Shown: positions 20,954 through 33,494 of the stretch, piece by piece
Numbering within the stretch: position 1 is the stretch's first letter
Layout: every line of letters starts with the position of its first letter
Origin: Coriolopsis trogii
Taxonomy: Eukaryota > Basidiomycota > Agaricomycetes > Polyporales > Polyporaceae
Direction: 5' to 3'
NCBI GenBank assembly: GCA_020543525.1
Contig: JAHYIO010000003.1
Location: forward strand, 744,001-808,000
DNA length: 64,000 bases
The notes under the pieces: generated by a model
Database searches by the model: none
Seen by the model: the letters and a program-made list of their open reading frames with translations, nothing else
Told to the model about the DNA's origin: nothing
Translations under genes and position numbers: made by a program

Positions 20954-23463
20954 GCCGACTCAGAAATAGTGAAGAGGGTTCAAGTTATCTAACTTGGTCA
21001 ACTTGGTTCTGGCCGCCACCGTATCTTCCGGATTCTCTAAGACACCCGCACGCGGCACAGGATAATCACAGTTTCGCCGTTATGAGCAGAGAGGAGGTCG
21101 CAAGACCTCAGCTAAACGAGAGGGACAGTCCGAGAGACCCAGTGGCAGCAATGCCTAGGGAGAGTCAGACGCCTATGACGCAACGCGACGAGACGCCCGT
21201 GCCGTGTAGGCGGACGCCGCCGCCGCCTCTTACCACCAGTCAGTCCTCCACCACAACGTTGCTCTTCGATGCATTCTGGCACGATATTCTGGCAGAAAGC
21301 TCTCGAAAGAATGCTTTACAGCATTTGTTGCACCCTTGTTAAGCCTGCAACGGTTCAAGGTGTTTGCTTGTTCGTAGTCGATTTACTAACCACTGCTCAG
21401 GCTCACAACTTGCATGTACAATTCGACTCCACACGGGCCTCAAGCCAGTCCGAGGATGCCTTGCCTGCGTTTCATCCGGACGCGGTTGCTATATGCTATG
21501 ATGCTATATAGGGAGACATTATCACAAGTGTCCCTGGCCCTCATTGACTCACCTGGCGACAACGGCTAAATGTGCCGATTCCTTGCCTCGGAAGTTGGAA
21601 CTTGTCTCATCGCCGTAAATACCGCAACCTGGCGACCTTGTCTATGAACTTCTTCTGTCTTGCGTATGGCGGCCCAGCAACCGGAACCTCGGCTTATGAG
21701 GATACGTGTGGTCTTTGTCGTTCCTACGGACTCGGACATCCCCTCATTTCCGACGGTTTGAGATCAAGTAGTAAGTTGTCGGCTCCGTCTACCGCCTGCT
21801 CACCGCCTTTCAACTTTCTTTTACAAAGCGCGCGCGCGAATGATCAAATATTCACTGGCCTGTAGTTCTTTACCTTGCCGACCGGGCAAGACAGGGAAGA
21901 GCCCACTGTCCGCGCGGCGGGAAAATCTCCAGTACCATACGTTTGTGTTTGCTGCAATACGCATATGTTAGGGTCAAGATTTCTCAGGCTGAGTTGGCTG
22001 AATTCTCAATATAGCCCTTCTACTCAGGCGTCGAGGTCTCAGTGATGCCGTTCGTTGTCTATTCGGCCCCTCCCACTTTGCGGTGAGTGCAATCACCCAC
22101 GACGTTGACACACTATTCCGGTCCGTTGTTCTCCCCGGCCACGATGCAAATGAGTACAAGGCTCAATCTCATGTAAGCCTCGCCCTGATCTTCCAACATG
22201 TTCCGTGTTGTCCTCACTGATGGCCCAGGTACGAGAGCTGCCATACCCCTGAGATTTCATTGAGCGGAGGACCAAGTATGATATGTGTTCAAGTCCGGGA
22301 CTTTGAACACTCGGAGTCAGCCGGCCAAGGCCCTGTCACCTAGCCGACGCTCCCGCGGCCCGCCCTCACGGATCCAAGCTTCGCGCCGCTACCATAATTA
22401 AAGGCACCGCCTTAGAGCCCTTGTAAGTTGTACATACCCAGTCCGCTTGTACTTAGGCGCAGCACATCTACTATGTCGTTTCCGTCGTTTGCCCTGTTGT
22501 GCTCGTGCTGACTCTTTGTATGTCGAGTTGAGCAGATGTATTATCCGTGGACGCGGCGGATGGCGTCCACGAATGCAGCTTCCGTTGGGTCGGTCGGTCG
22601 GTAGACTAGTTTCCGCCGGTATCTCACTGCTTCTTCGCTAACGTCCGATAACACAACTATGATCAATCCAGCGAGAAGTCGCAGTATTTGATGCAAGGCG
22701 ATCTGGAACGCCGGTGAATCGATATGATTGCCTGGTTGCAAGCATGGGACCTCACAGCCTGGGAAGTCCTCATCACAGGTAAGCTTTCGGAAGCGCAAAG
22801 CATGGGAAAGACGACATCACACGATATGCGTATCCGGGATGTCCTCCTTGTGCCTGCGGCGGCCAGGACGATGAGGGCAGGCGGGAGGTAAGGACGAGAT
22901 GGAAGTGTTTGTACGCTGTATTTGGACGTAGTTGTTTGCGGGAGGTGGGGAGCGCCCGTGAGAGAGGCCGGGCCCTGTCGTGCCGAGAGGGCTGGAGGGG
23001 TGGCCAGGAACTGAACATTACCCTGGAAGATGCATGGCGGTGGTTGGAATTGAGAAGAGATTTCTCCGGCAGGCACGACGAGGGAGAAGAAGGGTGGAGG
23101 AGGACGGACGTCGAGGACCTCCCAATGACAGAACAAGGGGATGTCCGGAAGAGGAAATGGAAGAAGCTGGAGGGGCGGTTGTGGACGGCTCTGATCTGGC
23201 TCGCATTGTTCTCAATCCAGTCAAAACGTCTGCTCATCCGCCCTCATGCCAGCGATCACACACTCCTCTGTCCCTCGCCGTCATCTCTCGGCGGCGGCTC
23301 CTTCTCGACATCTGCTACCACACACGCTGACGCAGGGCCTCAGCTCCGTCCTATAAATCCCGCGGCCGGGGTCCTCTCTGCCTCCAGGCACTCCCCCTCG
23401 CCCCATAGACTTCGGACTCTAGTACCAACCGCCTCTCGAGTCTCTTGGTCCGCATAGAGCAAC
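20954..23463. other. 2.5-kb gene-poor region
   Basis: No gene I can support. Weak candidates are a plus-strand frame at 21082-21342 (Pro/Thr-rich), another at 21572-21865, and a minus-strand frame at 22541-22798 with one hydrophobic stretch (LLAGLIIVVLSDV). None has a recognised domain or a convincing set of splice sites. The last few hundred bases form the promoter of the carboxylesterase. The region may hold decayed sequence or a non-coding transcript. Confidence 0.4.
23352..23358 (+). promoter_or_regulatory. TATA box of the carboxylesterase gene
   Basis: The sequence tataaat lies 112 bp upstream of the ATG at 23464, with a pyrimidine-rich leader between. Spacing fits a strongly transcribed, inducible secreted enzyme. 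Confidence 0.6.
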
Positions 23464-25415
23464 ATGGTCGGCTTTCAGTCCCTCGTCTTCTCTCTCGCGT
23501 TCGCGTCATGGGCAGCCGCTATCCCTGTGCGCCCCGTCATGCCGCCTTACAACTGGAAGACAGAGCTATGCAAGTTCTCCCCCTTCCTCGCCAAGGCTCT
23601 CTGTCCCCGCCAGAGCTCGACCAACTCGGCGACGGTCAGCACACCCCTCGGCACAGCGCACGGGACGGCGGACGATGCGGGGGCAACGCGGTTTTCTGTC
23701 AAATACGCGTCCGTCTCCCGTTGGCAGCCTTCGGTCCTTGCGACCTCTTGGCAGCTCCCGTGTGTTCCTTTGACTTCTGGATTGACTCCCCCGCGTGCTC
23801 ACATGCCGTTCGTTTTGCAGGGACGGTTCTTCAGACGTCACGGCGCTTCCCCTGCCATGCTTGCAGACCGATTTCGACGGCAACGTGCTCGGCACAGAGG
23901 ACTGTCTCTCCATGATCCTTTACGTCCCGTCCTCGATCTCCAGCGGCAGCGACGCGCCCACGTTCATGTGGTACGCTCCCTGCTTTCCGTACCCTGGCGT
24001 CTTCTCACAGCCTGCAGGGTTCACGGCGGCTCCTTCACTGGCGGGTCTGCGTCTGGCCCCGGTCTTGACGGTTCCAAACTCGCCGCTGCAACGAACTCGA
24101 TTGTTGCTGTCATCCAGTACCGTCTTGGTGCAGTGAGTGCCTTTGGCGAGGGATTGGGACCGAAACTCATCTGGCCCAACAGCTCGGTTTCCTCGCTCCC
24201 GACGGTAGTCACAACCTTGCGGTTAAGGACGTCATGAATGCTCTCGCATTTCTACACTCGGTTATTCCCAGTTTCGGCGGATCCGCCTCAAAGATCACGC
24301 TTGCTGGGCAGAGTGCTGGTGCCAACATGATCAGGGCCATTCTCGCTACCCCCTCGGCATCTTCTCTGTTCCAGTCTGCAATCCTTCACTCTGATCCGAT
24401 GGTAAGCCGAATGTCACCTTGTGGTCATCATGCTTTCGGACCTGACGCTACCTGCAGGATTTTGGCTTCCTCTCGACGAGCGTTCATCAAAACCTTCTCG
24501 ATGCCTTCATGCAGAACATCAACTGCGATGCATCTAATGCAAGCTGTCTGAAGGCCTTGTCCACGGATGACATCATGTCCGCTCAAAACAACCTGCTTGA
24601 TGCTGCAAGCAATGGGCAGCTTGACCCGGCCGCTGGTGCTTCTGAGCCCATCCGTCCTGTCCGCGACGGTTCTCTCATCACCAACCCGCTCGATCTCACG
24701 GCCGCCTTCCCACCGCAGACCAAGCCTATCATCCTCTCGAACGTCCGCAACGAGGCCGGACCGACCATCTACGGTAACTTCCAAGACGATGTGAACACCT
24801 CGTTGTACGACACGCTCGTGGACATAACCTTCGGCAGCCCACGCACAAACCGAATCCTCAACACCGCTGTGTATGCGAGCTCCCCTGCCGTCGACGGCGT
24901 AGAGCCCGACCAACGTCCTCAGCTCGAGCAGCTGGGCACGGATCAGATCTGGCGCTGTGCGACGTGGACCTTCGCCCGTAACTGGGTGGGCAATGGTGGC
25001 AAAGCGTACGTCGGTCAATACATGGTCGGCGCGACCTACCCGGGCAACGATGAGGTTCCGTTCTGCACGGCGCCCGGCTCTGTCTGTCACCAGGATGACA
25101 TTGAGATCATCGTGAGTATCTCCACACCCGTTATTGAATATTGCGATTCACTAATGGCGCCTTATGCAGTTTGGCACCGTTCCGAAGCCGACATCCGCGC
25201 AGGCTGCGCTGACCAAGGAGATGCAGGCACGCTACAGCAACTTCCTACACACCGGCTCGCCCAACGCCGCTGGCTTCGCGAACTGGGATGTCGCAGGCAC
25301 CGAAAACGTGAACGCGATCAACCTCGGAGCCCCCGGCCTGGCCACCGTCGGTGCTTGCAATACCAGCTACTGGGGCAACTTCGTTCAGTACGACTACCAA
25401 GTCTACAACCTCTAG
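23464..25415 (+). CDS. secreted type B carboxylesterase / lipase
   Basis: An alpha/beta-hydrolase of the cholinesterase-carboxylesterase family, predicted to hydrolyse ester bonds outside the cell. The N-terminus MVGFQSLVFSLAFASWAAAI is a signal peptide. Family marks: TEDCLSMILYVP, the oxyanion-hole segment WVHGGSFTGGS, the nucleophile elbow TLAGQSAGANM (GxSxG, catalytic Ser), a likely acidic residue in NVRNEAG, and the catalytic His in VCHQDDIEIIFG. Several short introns interrupt the N-terminal half (for example between the leader exon and the exon resuming near 23821) and one lies near 25110-25169. The protein ends at QVYNL. There are several N-glycosylation motifs (NTS, NAS). Substrates could be plant or fungal esters; not resolvable from sequence. 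Confidence 0.88.
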
Positions 25416-26983
25416 ATTTTCTCTCTCCAGCGTCCCACCCCCTGGGGGACTCACGATGATACTAACCTTGTAAACGCTCACGCCTCACGCCTCGTAGTCG
25501 GATCGACAAACCTAACTACTCGAAAACCCCACGTGTTGTTCAAGTCTCCTCTTCCGGGGATCCCGACTGCTTTGCGCGCGCGACAACCTAACGACCCGCA
25601 CGCATACACTACCTTCCACCACGCCTTCTAGTTTTGGGACTTCCACAGCTAATCAACATTTGGGCCTCGGTTTTCTTTCTTCCTTCGACTTGCAGAACCG
25701 ATAGGAACGTTTACTCTTGTCTCTGCGCATGGTCTTCTTTCCCGGTTTATGGGTTCATGTTTGATGATACGTTCTCCTCGATTGCTCCTTCCGTCTCGAT
25801 TCTCGGTTAATACCACTGTATCCATAACGACCCCGCTCGGATACGCGCCGCTACCTGATGCGTTTCCTTGCGACCTCCCTCTTGTAGCCTCAGACCTCCG
25901 TTGTGATTGATAGTAGCCCCGTGTGGGGATATGTAGCCCTGCTTGGATATACATTGTTGTTGCCGTTGTTGTTCTACTTCCGTTTGCGTTCTTTGTGTGC
26001 CGACCCTTGTCTTGAAGCTTTGCTGTACATCGCAGTCTGCGCACACGTGCTTGAATGAGTCGGAGACCCTCGAGCTTGTTTCCTTCAGCACAGGACGACC
26101 TTGCGTTCGAATCGCACCAAGTTGCTTCAAGACGTTGTCACCGTACGAGAGAAATTCAACGCACTGAACTTCGGTGGTTTGCGTCGTGCTGGCCCGTTTC
26201 AACGTGTTCAGCCGTCAGGCTGCCTGTAAGTCATATGATCCTCGTAACAACAGCCTGTCATTTTCGCTACATATGCGTTGCTCTCAATATCTAGCTCTCA
26301 ATGGCTCTCTCATCGACTGGCCCGCTTCTCAGGCTTTTTCTTTCCGGGTAGGGGAGTAAGCGCTGAAATCAAACTTCCCACGGCACCTTCCACCGCTGTC
26401 GCAATGAACTTGAAGTCGCGACGTCGCATCTTAGCTCTACTAGTAGTAGTGCCAGGTGCGTACGTTCTCAATCTATAGCTAGACCGCATTGACAGATATG
26501 AGTAGAAAATCAGGATATATACTTGGGGTTCTGTTTGCACTGGACTTGAATGTGTTGAACGTTAACGGTGCGCACAGGGACATTGCGGTGACGGCTAGTT
26601 ACCTCGGAGATGTTGCAAGTCGCTGTACATAAGGCTGCCATACGACGTACGTAGGAGGATACGTCGCCGCTAGGCTTCTACCACTAGTCCGAAGACAAAG
26701 CCCCTGCATGCACTGCCAGGGCTGTAGTCGTGGGCATCTGCTCCGCCGCAGTACGCTCAAGGCAGTACATACGCCGCACTAGTGCTGACGCCCACCTGCC
26801 AGTCCACCTGATTGAATTGCGAGGAGGTGAGGTCGATCACACTTTCGTCCGCTTACTGACCAGGAAGCGGTGCTCATGTGTTGTGCATATATACTCACAG
26901 TCCCACTTTCAGATATCGATCATCCCCAACGCTCTCTGCGAGTCCACGAACTCCAACTCTCCTCAGGCTCAGCATCGGCAGCG
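25416..26983. other. 1.57-kb intergenic region
   Basis: Between the carboxylesterase stop and the P450 start. No gene supported; the frames here are short and low in coding character. It should contain the esterase 3' UTR and the P450 promoter. A T-arm-like palindrome at about 26102 was tested as a tRNA and rejected. Confidence 0.5.
26888..26893 (+). promoter_or_regulatory. possible TATA box of the P450 gene
   Basis: tatata about 91 bp upstream of the ATG at 26984. The AT-rich motif stands out locally, but the position is the only support. Confidence 0.4.
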
Positions 26984-29676
26984 ATGTCACATAAAGTCCC
27001 CAAGCCTCTGACACCACGTCTACCGTTCCTCCTCCGACGGCGTACCGTGGTCTTTATCCTACCTGCCGCGCTTGTCTGTGTGGCCGCTCGACTGCTGCAA
27101 AGCTGGAATGTCTACTTTGGTGTCGTCTGGGTCGCCCTAGCTGCGGTGATCAGCATCCCCACAGTCTTCGTAGCGCGTACTGTTCACTGGTTCTGGAGAT
27201 CCAAGCGGCGCGCGGCGAAGCTCGGTGCAGTGATACCTCCCACCTGGGAGGGTAAGAAGTGGGGAAACATGGACGTCGTCAACTACTGCATCGAGAAGTT
27301 CAATACCGGATACCCAGGCGAGTCCACCTGTGCATGCGCTCTCTCACCCAACGTGACTCTACTCATGAGCGAGTAGGTGAGGGCTTCTGGGAAAAGGATG
27401 AAGAGCTCGGGCATCTCTATTAGATTTCCTTCTTGTGGGAGGTGCAGTATTTGACTACAGACACCGATGTCATTAAGGTAATCCAAACATCACACATCTA
27501 CCACCTAGATACTGCCACACTGACTAATCCATAGACGATTCTTGCAACGGACTTCCAACACTGGGAAAAGGGTGCGCATATACGTGATCGTGATATCATT
27601 TGCAGAAACTGATGTTGTACAAACTCACTCCAGGCGAAGGATTCCGAGAAACATTGGAACCTGTTCTAGGCAATGGGGTATTCAATGCTGATGGAGAGAT
27701 GTGGAAGTGCGTTGCTCGCATGCTGTCTGCGTCAAGCACAGTGTATTTGTGACACAATTTCCCAACAGGTTCCATCGTACGATGACTCGGCCCTACTTCA
27801 GCCGTGACAAGATCTCGCACTTCGAGATGTTTGGCCGCCATGCAGGTCAGGCCACTATGATATCCGCCACCTCAAACTCAACTAGACCTTCTACTACAGA
27901 TCTCACCATCAGGAAGATGAAGGAACGTTTCCGTGGAGGACATGCATTGGACTTCCAGGTGGGCTCCTCATGTGCTCTTTATCTGTACAAACCGACTGAA
28001 ATGCCGGCCTCATACCAACAGGATCTTATCGGACGCTTCACACTCGACAGCGCGACAGAGTTCCTCTTCGGTCAGTGCGTGCACAGCCTGGAGTCCGACT
28101 TGCCGTACGCACACAACGACCGCATCGCGGCCCAGACAGTGCATGTGCCGAACGCCGCCGACAGGTTCGTGGAGGCGTTCTCGAAGGCTCAGCAGGTGAT
28201 ATCCAAGCGTCTTCGAGAGGGAGGGGTAGCGCAGCTCTTGGGGTTCACGAAAGACGCGTTGAAAGAGCACATGGAGGTCGTCGATGCTTACCTTAAACCT
28301 ATACTGGACGAGGCCGTCAGGAAGAACCGCAAGTTAGTTCGGAAGGATGAAAAGAGCGAGACAGGGAGTGAGCCTGAAGACGAGGAGAATGAGACGCTGT
28401 TGGATCACTTAGTCAAACGGACAGACGGTCGGTTGCTACTCTATGCTCAATCGACGGATCACGCTGATGACCTGTAGACCCGGAGTTGTTGCACGACGAG
28501 ACGTTGAACATTCTGATCGCTGGTAGAGACACAGTGAGTCAGCGTCCGAGTTGCACTTTGCTCGATGGCGATTGCTAACGATCGTCGACTATCGATATCC
28601 CTAGACGGCGGCGACTTTGACCTTCGCCGTGTACCTCCTTTGCATGAATCCTAACGTGTTGCAGCGACTTCGCGTAGAAATCTTGGAGAAGATTGGGTCC
28701 CACCAGATGCCAACCTTCGACGACATAAGGCAATTGAAGTATCTCCGGGCGGTCATCAATGGTGAGCGACACATGTCGCGCAATCAATTCACTGTATTTG
28801 TCTGACTTGTGAACAGAAACGCTGCGTTTGTACCCTGTTGTGTACGTGATTATGAATTGGAGCCGAGAGCAGAAACTGACGTAGGATTCGGTATTAAGGC
28901 CCTTCAACGTCCGGTGAGTGGCATCGCGACTGTCAACCCTGGTTCAAGTACTTACACCCCGATGTAGCTTCGCCAACGAGGATACTACCATCCCCAACCC
29001 AGATCCCACTGCTCCTCGCGTGTTCGTCCCGAAAAACATTGGGTGCGCGAGTCTGCAATGATCAGATGAATTGTGCCTTACCCTGAGCATACCCAGTGTC
29101 GCCTATTCAGTCTTCGCGATGCATCGAAGAAAAGACTATTGGGGCCCTGATGGTGAGTTCGCAACCTGAATCACACGCATACGCTAAGCACGACCACACT
29201 CGCGACTCGCAGCGCTGTCCTTTGATCCAGACCGGTTCATCGACGAGCGGCTCAACAAGTACTTCACGGCCAACCCGTTCATATTCCTCCCCTTCAACGC
29301 TGGACCGCGCATCTGTCTTGGACAACAGGTGCCTTGGCTATTCTTGATGCAGTGTAGGGGATCGAAGCTCACACACCGCCCTGCAGTTCGCCTACAACGA
29401 GATGTCGTTCTTCCTCATCCGCCTGCTGCAGAACTTTTCACACATGGAGCTCGATCTCTCCGCCCAGCCCCCGGACGCGCGGCCTCCGCAAGAGTGGGCT
29501 GGTGCAGAGGGCCAGAAGGGCATTGAGAAGATTGTTCCAAGAGCTCACCTGACGCTTTACGTGCATGTGAGTAGCAGGACCGTCGGCGGTCGGGGCACAG
29601 TATGTCTGCTAACCTGCGTGCGTGCTCCCAGGGTGGGCTGTGGGTGAAGATGACCGAGGCCGAGCAGGAAGCGTAA
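26984..29676 (+). pseudogene. CYP63-like cytochrome P450 with an in-frame stop
   Basis: A multi-exon membrane-bound P450 of the basidiomycete CYP63 type; relatives oxidise alkanes, fatty acids and aromatics in white-rot fungi. The N-terminus has hydrophobic segments (FILPAALVCVAARLL and a second near residue 45). Conserved parts: TLDSATEFLFG; the I-helix AGRDTTAATLTF; ETLRLYPVVPFNVR with the ExxR motif; and the heme loop [20 protein letters not shown], whose Cys ligates iron. The chain ends at TEAEQEA. About a dozen short introns splice cleanly. One problem: after the first intron (27318-27376, GC donor) the frame reads GFWEKDEELGHLY, then TAG at 27421-27423, then ISFLWEVQYLTTDTDVIK, which is the expected continuation. 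The stop replaces one codon where relatives usually have Asn. Everything else is intact, so this is a very young pseudogene, a readthrough case or a sequence error. Confidence 0.75.
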
Positions 29677-29891
29677 ACAGCCGTGCCGGCACGACGGTGC
29701 TATCTTGACGCAGCCGACTCCGTTGTTAGCTTTGTTTCATGTATAAGTAGCGAAACATGCATTCCGTGTGATTCCTTCCTAGTATAATTCAGAGCACGAA
29801 CGGCTTGCAGGTATAACGCAAGCAAGTGCTTCGCACATGTAAACTACATGCCCCTTGTCCCAGGCAATACCGCAAATCACGTACGATTCTG

Positions 29892-31171
29892 TTACAGCTT
29901 TGATGGCTCAGAAGCGGGCCGTTCCTCGATCTCCGTAAAGATGTCGAAGTTCCGTTCGAGCACAATGTCCGCAGCGACCTGTGCAACGTCAAGGGTGAGC
30001 ACAACGTAAGCCATACGATAGAAAGAGAGAGGAAACCACGCACCCCTCCCTGCCCAAAGCGCAGACGGCTGCGATGACGCCTCCCAGGCGGACCCCCACG
30101 AGCCTCGTCCCCCTCATACGCGAGGACGGTAAGGCCCGCCGCCTGCGCCTCCGGATCCTTCACCGGCCGCGGGTTGACGACCAAACGGCCAAACGCGCCG
30201 CTCGACAGCGCACGGATGCGCTCCCTCTCTTCGCGCGTGCTGCGCCCGCCCTCTTTCGACAGGATCGAGGCGAGTGTGTGGAGGAGGTAGTACTGCGGGG
30301 GAAAGAGCGAGATCTGGTGCGCGCGGAACTCGGCGAGCGCACGGGCGGGGTGCACGAAGCGCGCCGCGACGACCTCTTGACCGCCGTCGGGCGTAGGGAG
30401 CCGTTCTTGCTTGTCCCCGGAAGAGAAGCCCCCGGCGGGATGAGTCTCGTCGAGGAAGGTGACGTAGAACTGGGTGTGGAAGCGTCTGAGTGCGATGTCA
30501 ACGGGCGAGAAGTCTTGTTGTCAGTACAAAGCCCTAGTAGTCACGACGACGCGCTTCGTTTTCCCTCTCACCTGGGCACTGTGGGGGGTGTGATCCATTG
30601 AGTGAATGGGAGAAGGGCCTCGACATTCGGTCTCAGACCGTGCTGGGACAAGAACTCCCGGAATAGCTGTCTCTGTGCGTGGATGGCCTCGCGCGCGGAA
30701 TCAAGGACATCGTCGCTAGGCACCCCTGAGTTTGAGGGATGGACAAGGAGGAGACCGGACTCCTCGAACAGCTCGCGGATCGCAGTGAAGGGTAGCCCGA
30801 AGCCCTCGTCCTGGGTCTTGTCATAGTTGCCGCCTGGAAACACCTGGGATGAAGTCACTACCTCGCCTTGGCACTGATTCGTTCAGCGGGACTGGCGGTG
30901 GACGTACGTGGGCGTTTGCAAACGACTTGGACTTAGGATTTCGTTGGACGAGCAAGATCTCATTCCGAGAGTTTAAGACGATGACAGTCGCCGACGGTCT
31001 TGGGACGGCAGGAGCCGGTCGGTCTGCGGATGCCTTCGCTGTCGACATGGTGCGAATCGACTGGAAGCGTCTTCGCAGTTGTGAACAAACCGCTCTTGTT
31101 GTCGCGAGGGATGTTCTCTGTGTGCGTGCAACCGGGCCGCGGGTGTACCCAAGCCGGAGGAGAGGGGTCAT
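29892..31171 (-). CDS. Nudix hydrolase, NUDT19-like
   Basis: Nudix enzymes cleave nucleoside diphosphates linked to another group; the NUDT19/RP2 branch acts on coenzyme A and its esters in mitochondria or peroxisomes. The core strand ATVIVLNSRNEILLVQRN is followed by the Nudix box: FPGGNYD, then AIRELFEESGLLL, which matches REUxEExGU with the longer spacer seen in the NUDT19 group. The protein ends IEERPASEPSKL after a last intron near 29979-30045. I start at 31171 because the first 40 residues (LLRLGYTRGPVARTQRT... RRRFQSIRT) are basic and lack acids, like a mitochondrial presequence. Met in the following MSTAKAS is an alternative start. The last three residues, SKL, are a canonical peroxisome import signal (PTS1), so dual targeting is possible. 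Confidence 0.83.
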
Positions 31172-31424
31172 GGATGCGGACAAGGTCCAAAGCTGTGCTG
31201 CCTTTCCCCGCACTCCGCATTCGCTGATCAGCCCGATCACATGGCATTCCCCCGCGTTTAGTTCTGCCGATCTAACGCGCTCATGCCAGAATACCACAGA
31301 GTCACTCGTGTATGCCATCCATGGTCTACCGTACCTATCATATCATGTGTATACTCTCGAAGTAGGCTGATCAACACTTACATCCACCGGGACCGACCTG
31401 TACTACTACACATGCATTTACATC

Positions 31425-33097
31425 TCACACTAGGCCACCCGGTGGTAGCGTCTTCACGACCTCCTTCCATAACTTGTTGATGTGTCAGATCTACTGTCTT
31501 AATGCAGAGATTGGAGCGACCCACCGCATGATTGGCAATGCGAAAGTCTTCATAGGTCGCCGCGAGGTGAAGCAAATATCGTCCAAGCTTCACGAGCTCT
31601 CGGTCCGCCAATGCAGCCTGGGTGTGGGCATTCTTGAACGCTGAGATCTTCAACCCCTCTTTGGGATTCAACGCAAAGTTCCTTCCCTACAAGCCGTCTT
31701 GGGGTAAGCCAACTTCACCATGGCATAAGTGTGCAACATACGAGATCATCAATATGTATTGTGTTCCTCGCTGAGCTATCGACCATGATAACTTAGAACG
31801 TTCGAGACAGTGCAATCAAAACGGAACTCACTATTGCGGGAAGTGGTTCCAGATGATCTCAAGAGGCTTGACCGAGTGCTTATACGAGTTACCGTCTTTC
31901 GTCGTGAAGACAGTGAACATCGACGTCTTATCCAAGACTTCTCACAAGGTGAGCGTTGTGCACAGCGTACGTTGGGCATGAACGTACCGAATGCAATCTG
32001 TAGAGCGTGAGCACAATACCAAGGAGCCCAAATGAGCCACACACCTTGTATTCTTTGTCGCCGCCGACCATACCCAACTCAACGAGTTTTGTCTCAAGCC
32101 AGACCCAACTTGTTTGTGACCTAGAATCGAATGAGGTTAGCAGTGTCCATGCGCATGCAGAGCGCTCCGCACCATATGCAGATGTCGTAATAAGGGTATA
32201 CAGCTTCGAGGAATTCATGCAGAAAAGGTCGAGCGCATTCATTTGGTGGTAGAGCCCCCGATGTTAGAGGCTTGGTATCCAAGATCGCTAGCAGTAAGCT
32301 CAGTGTGGCGTTCCGACGCAGCGTACACAATAGTAGCTTACTGTAGTCGATATCGAGAACTAACAGTCGCTTTCCTTCTCGAAGAGGGTTGATAAGATCG
32401 ACCTTGAGCTTCTTCGTGTACTCCTTCACCTTTCGGCGATTCCTCATATCGTTCTGGTATGCGACAGCCGCGGCGGGGTTCGCGCTGAAGTCCACATCGA
32501 GATCGTTGATCACGTCAGGCAAGAACTCCAGCTCTAGATTGCCAAGAAAATTAGCTCAGCGTCAGTGGAAAGCATGCAACAACAAGTACCGTGCGGGTCT
32601 TTGATCTCGTGTCCTTCCGGCGTCCCAACGAGGGTGAACTTCTTGCCACTCACTAGTTTCAAGTCGGCGCTGGTGGAGACGAGCACATCAGTCCGACACC
32701 TAGCGCGGGCATAAACAACCTGGCGCTCACATTCTTTCTTCGTCCGCTGGGAGTTTGCCTTTGACGAGTCCTAGTATCTTCTGCCTTTCGGGCGGGACAT
32801 CTGTGAGGCCTACAAGGGCCCACTTCAGGTCATACACACTGCAGCAACCAATCAGCGCAAAGGCAAGCCGCATTGCGATGTCTCTCATACCGGTCAGATT
32901 CTGCGATATCGAGCTTGAATGGTTTGCCACCCCAGGTGAACTGGAGGTGAATCCACTTCTCTTGTGGTAGATCGTCGACCTGTCGCGAACTCAGTAATCA
33001 CAATACGGTACAAAATTAACATCTTATGTACCTCAGCAGTGATTGTTGTGGAATCCCCAATCGGACCTTCTTCAGTATTGATGACGCCGTTGGACAT
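31425..33097 (-). CDS. ubiquitin-like domain CTD phosphatase (UBLCP1-like)
   Basis: UBLCP1 is a nuclear HAD-type phosphatase that dephosphorylates the 26S proteasome and lowers its activity. The N-terminal ubiquitin-like domain is visible in WIHLQFTWGGKPFKLDI, DLKWALVGLTDVPPERQKIL and KFTLVGTPEG. It is followed by the FCP1-type catalytic domain: LLVLDIDYTILDT carries the DxDxT nucleophile motif (spliced across an intron between DY and T), and then come ARPFLHEFL, YDICIWSQT, FVLDKTSMFT and NTIHIDDLGRNFALNP with the metal-binding acidic pair. The last exon encodes LWKEVVKTLPPGGLV. Multiple short introns. The gene follows CSN8 on the same strand with about 400 bp between, and both products touch protein turnover, though co-regulation is not shown. 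Confidence 0.9.
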
Positions 33098-33494
33098 CGT
33101 GTCAAGAGGTTTGTTCGTGACGATGTGAGCTTGTGCTCCGAATGTATACTTTGTGAAACCGTCCTCGTGTTACGACGTCCAGATGGTTGAGATCGTCTTT
33201 GATTGTTGGTAAACAGCGAACGAAAGCCCTCTTGGCTGTGGTAGCTCGCGTACACGCGTCGTTGGTCAAGTTCAAGTTGTGGTCTGTTGTGGCGCAGCTG
33301 CAGCCTCACTCGATCGTTCTGTTGAGATCTAAGATTGCACCGAAAGGCGCCTAATGGACCACCTCGTGTAGTACACACAGTTTCCCAATTTCCAAGCCCT
33401 AACAGAGGCGGGAACCACGGCGTGACAAATGGTAGTGTACAGCAGGTACTCTGATATGATACAACAAGATTGAAGTGAAACCATATCTTCCCAT
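33098..33494. other. intergenic region, CSN8 to UBLCP1
   Basis: About 400 bp holding the CSN8 3' UTR and the UBLCP1 promoter. No separate gene seen. Confidence 0.5.

Noticed and set aside
26098..26125. T-arm-like palindrome tgcgttcgaatcgca suggesting a tRNA
   Set aside because: No matching acceptor stem, D-arm or anticodon arm upstream.
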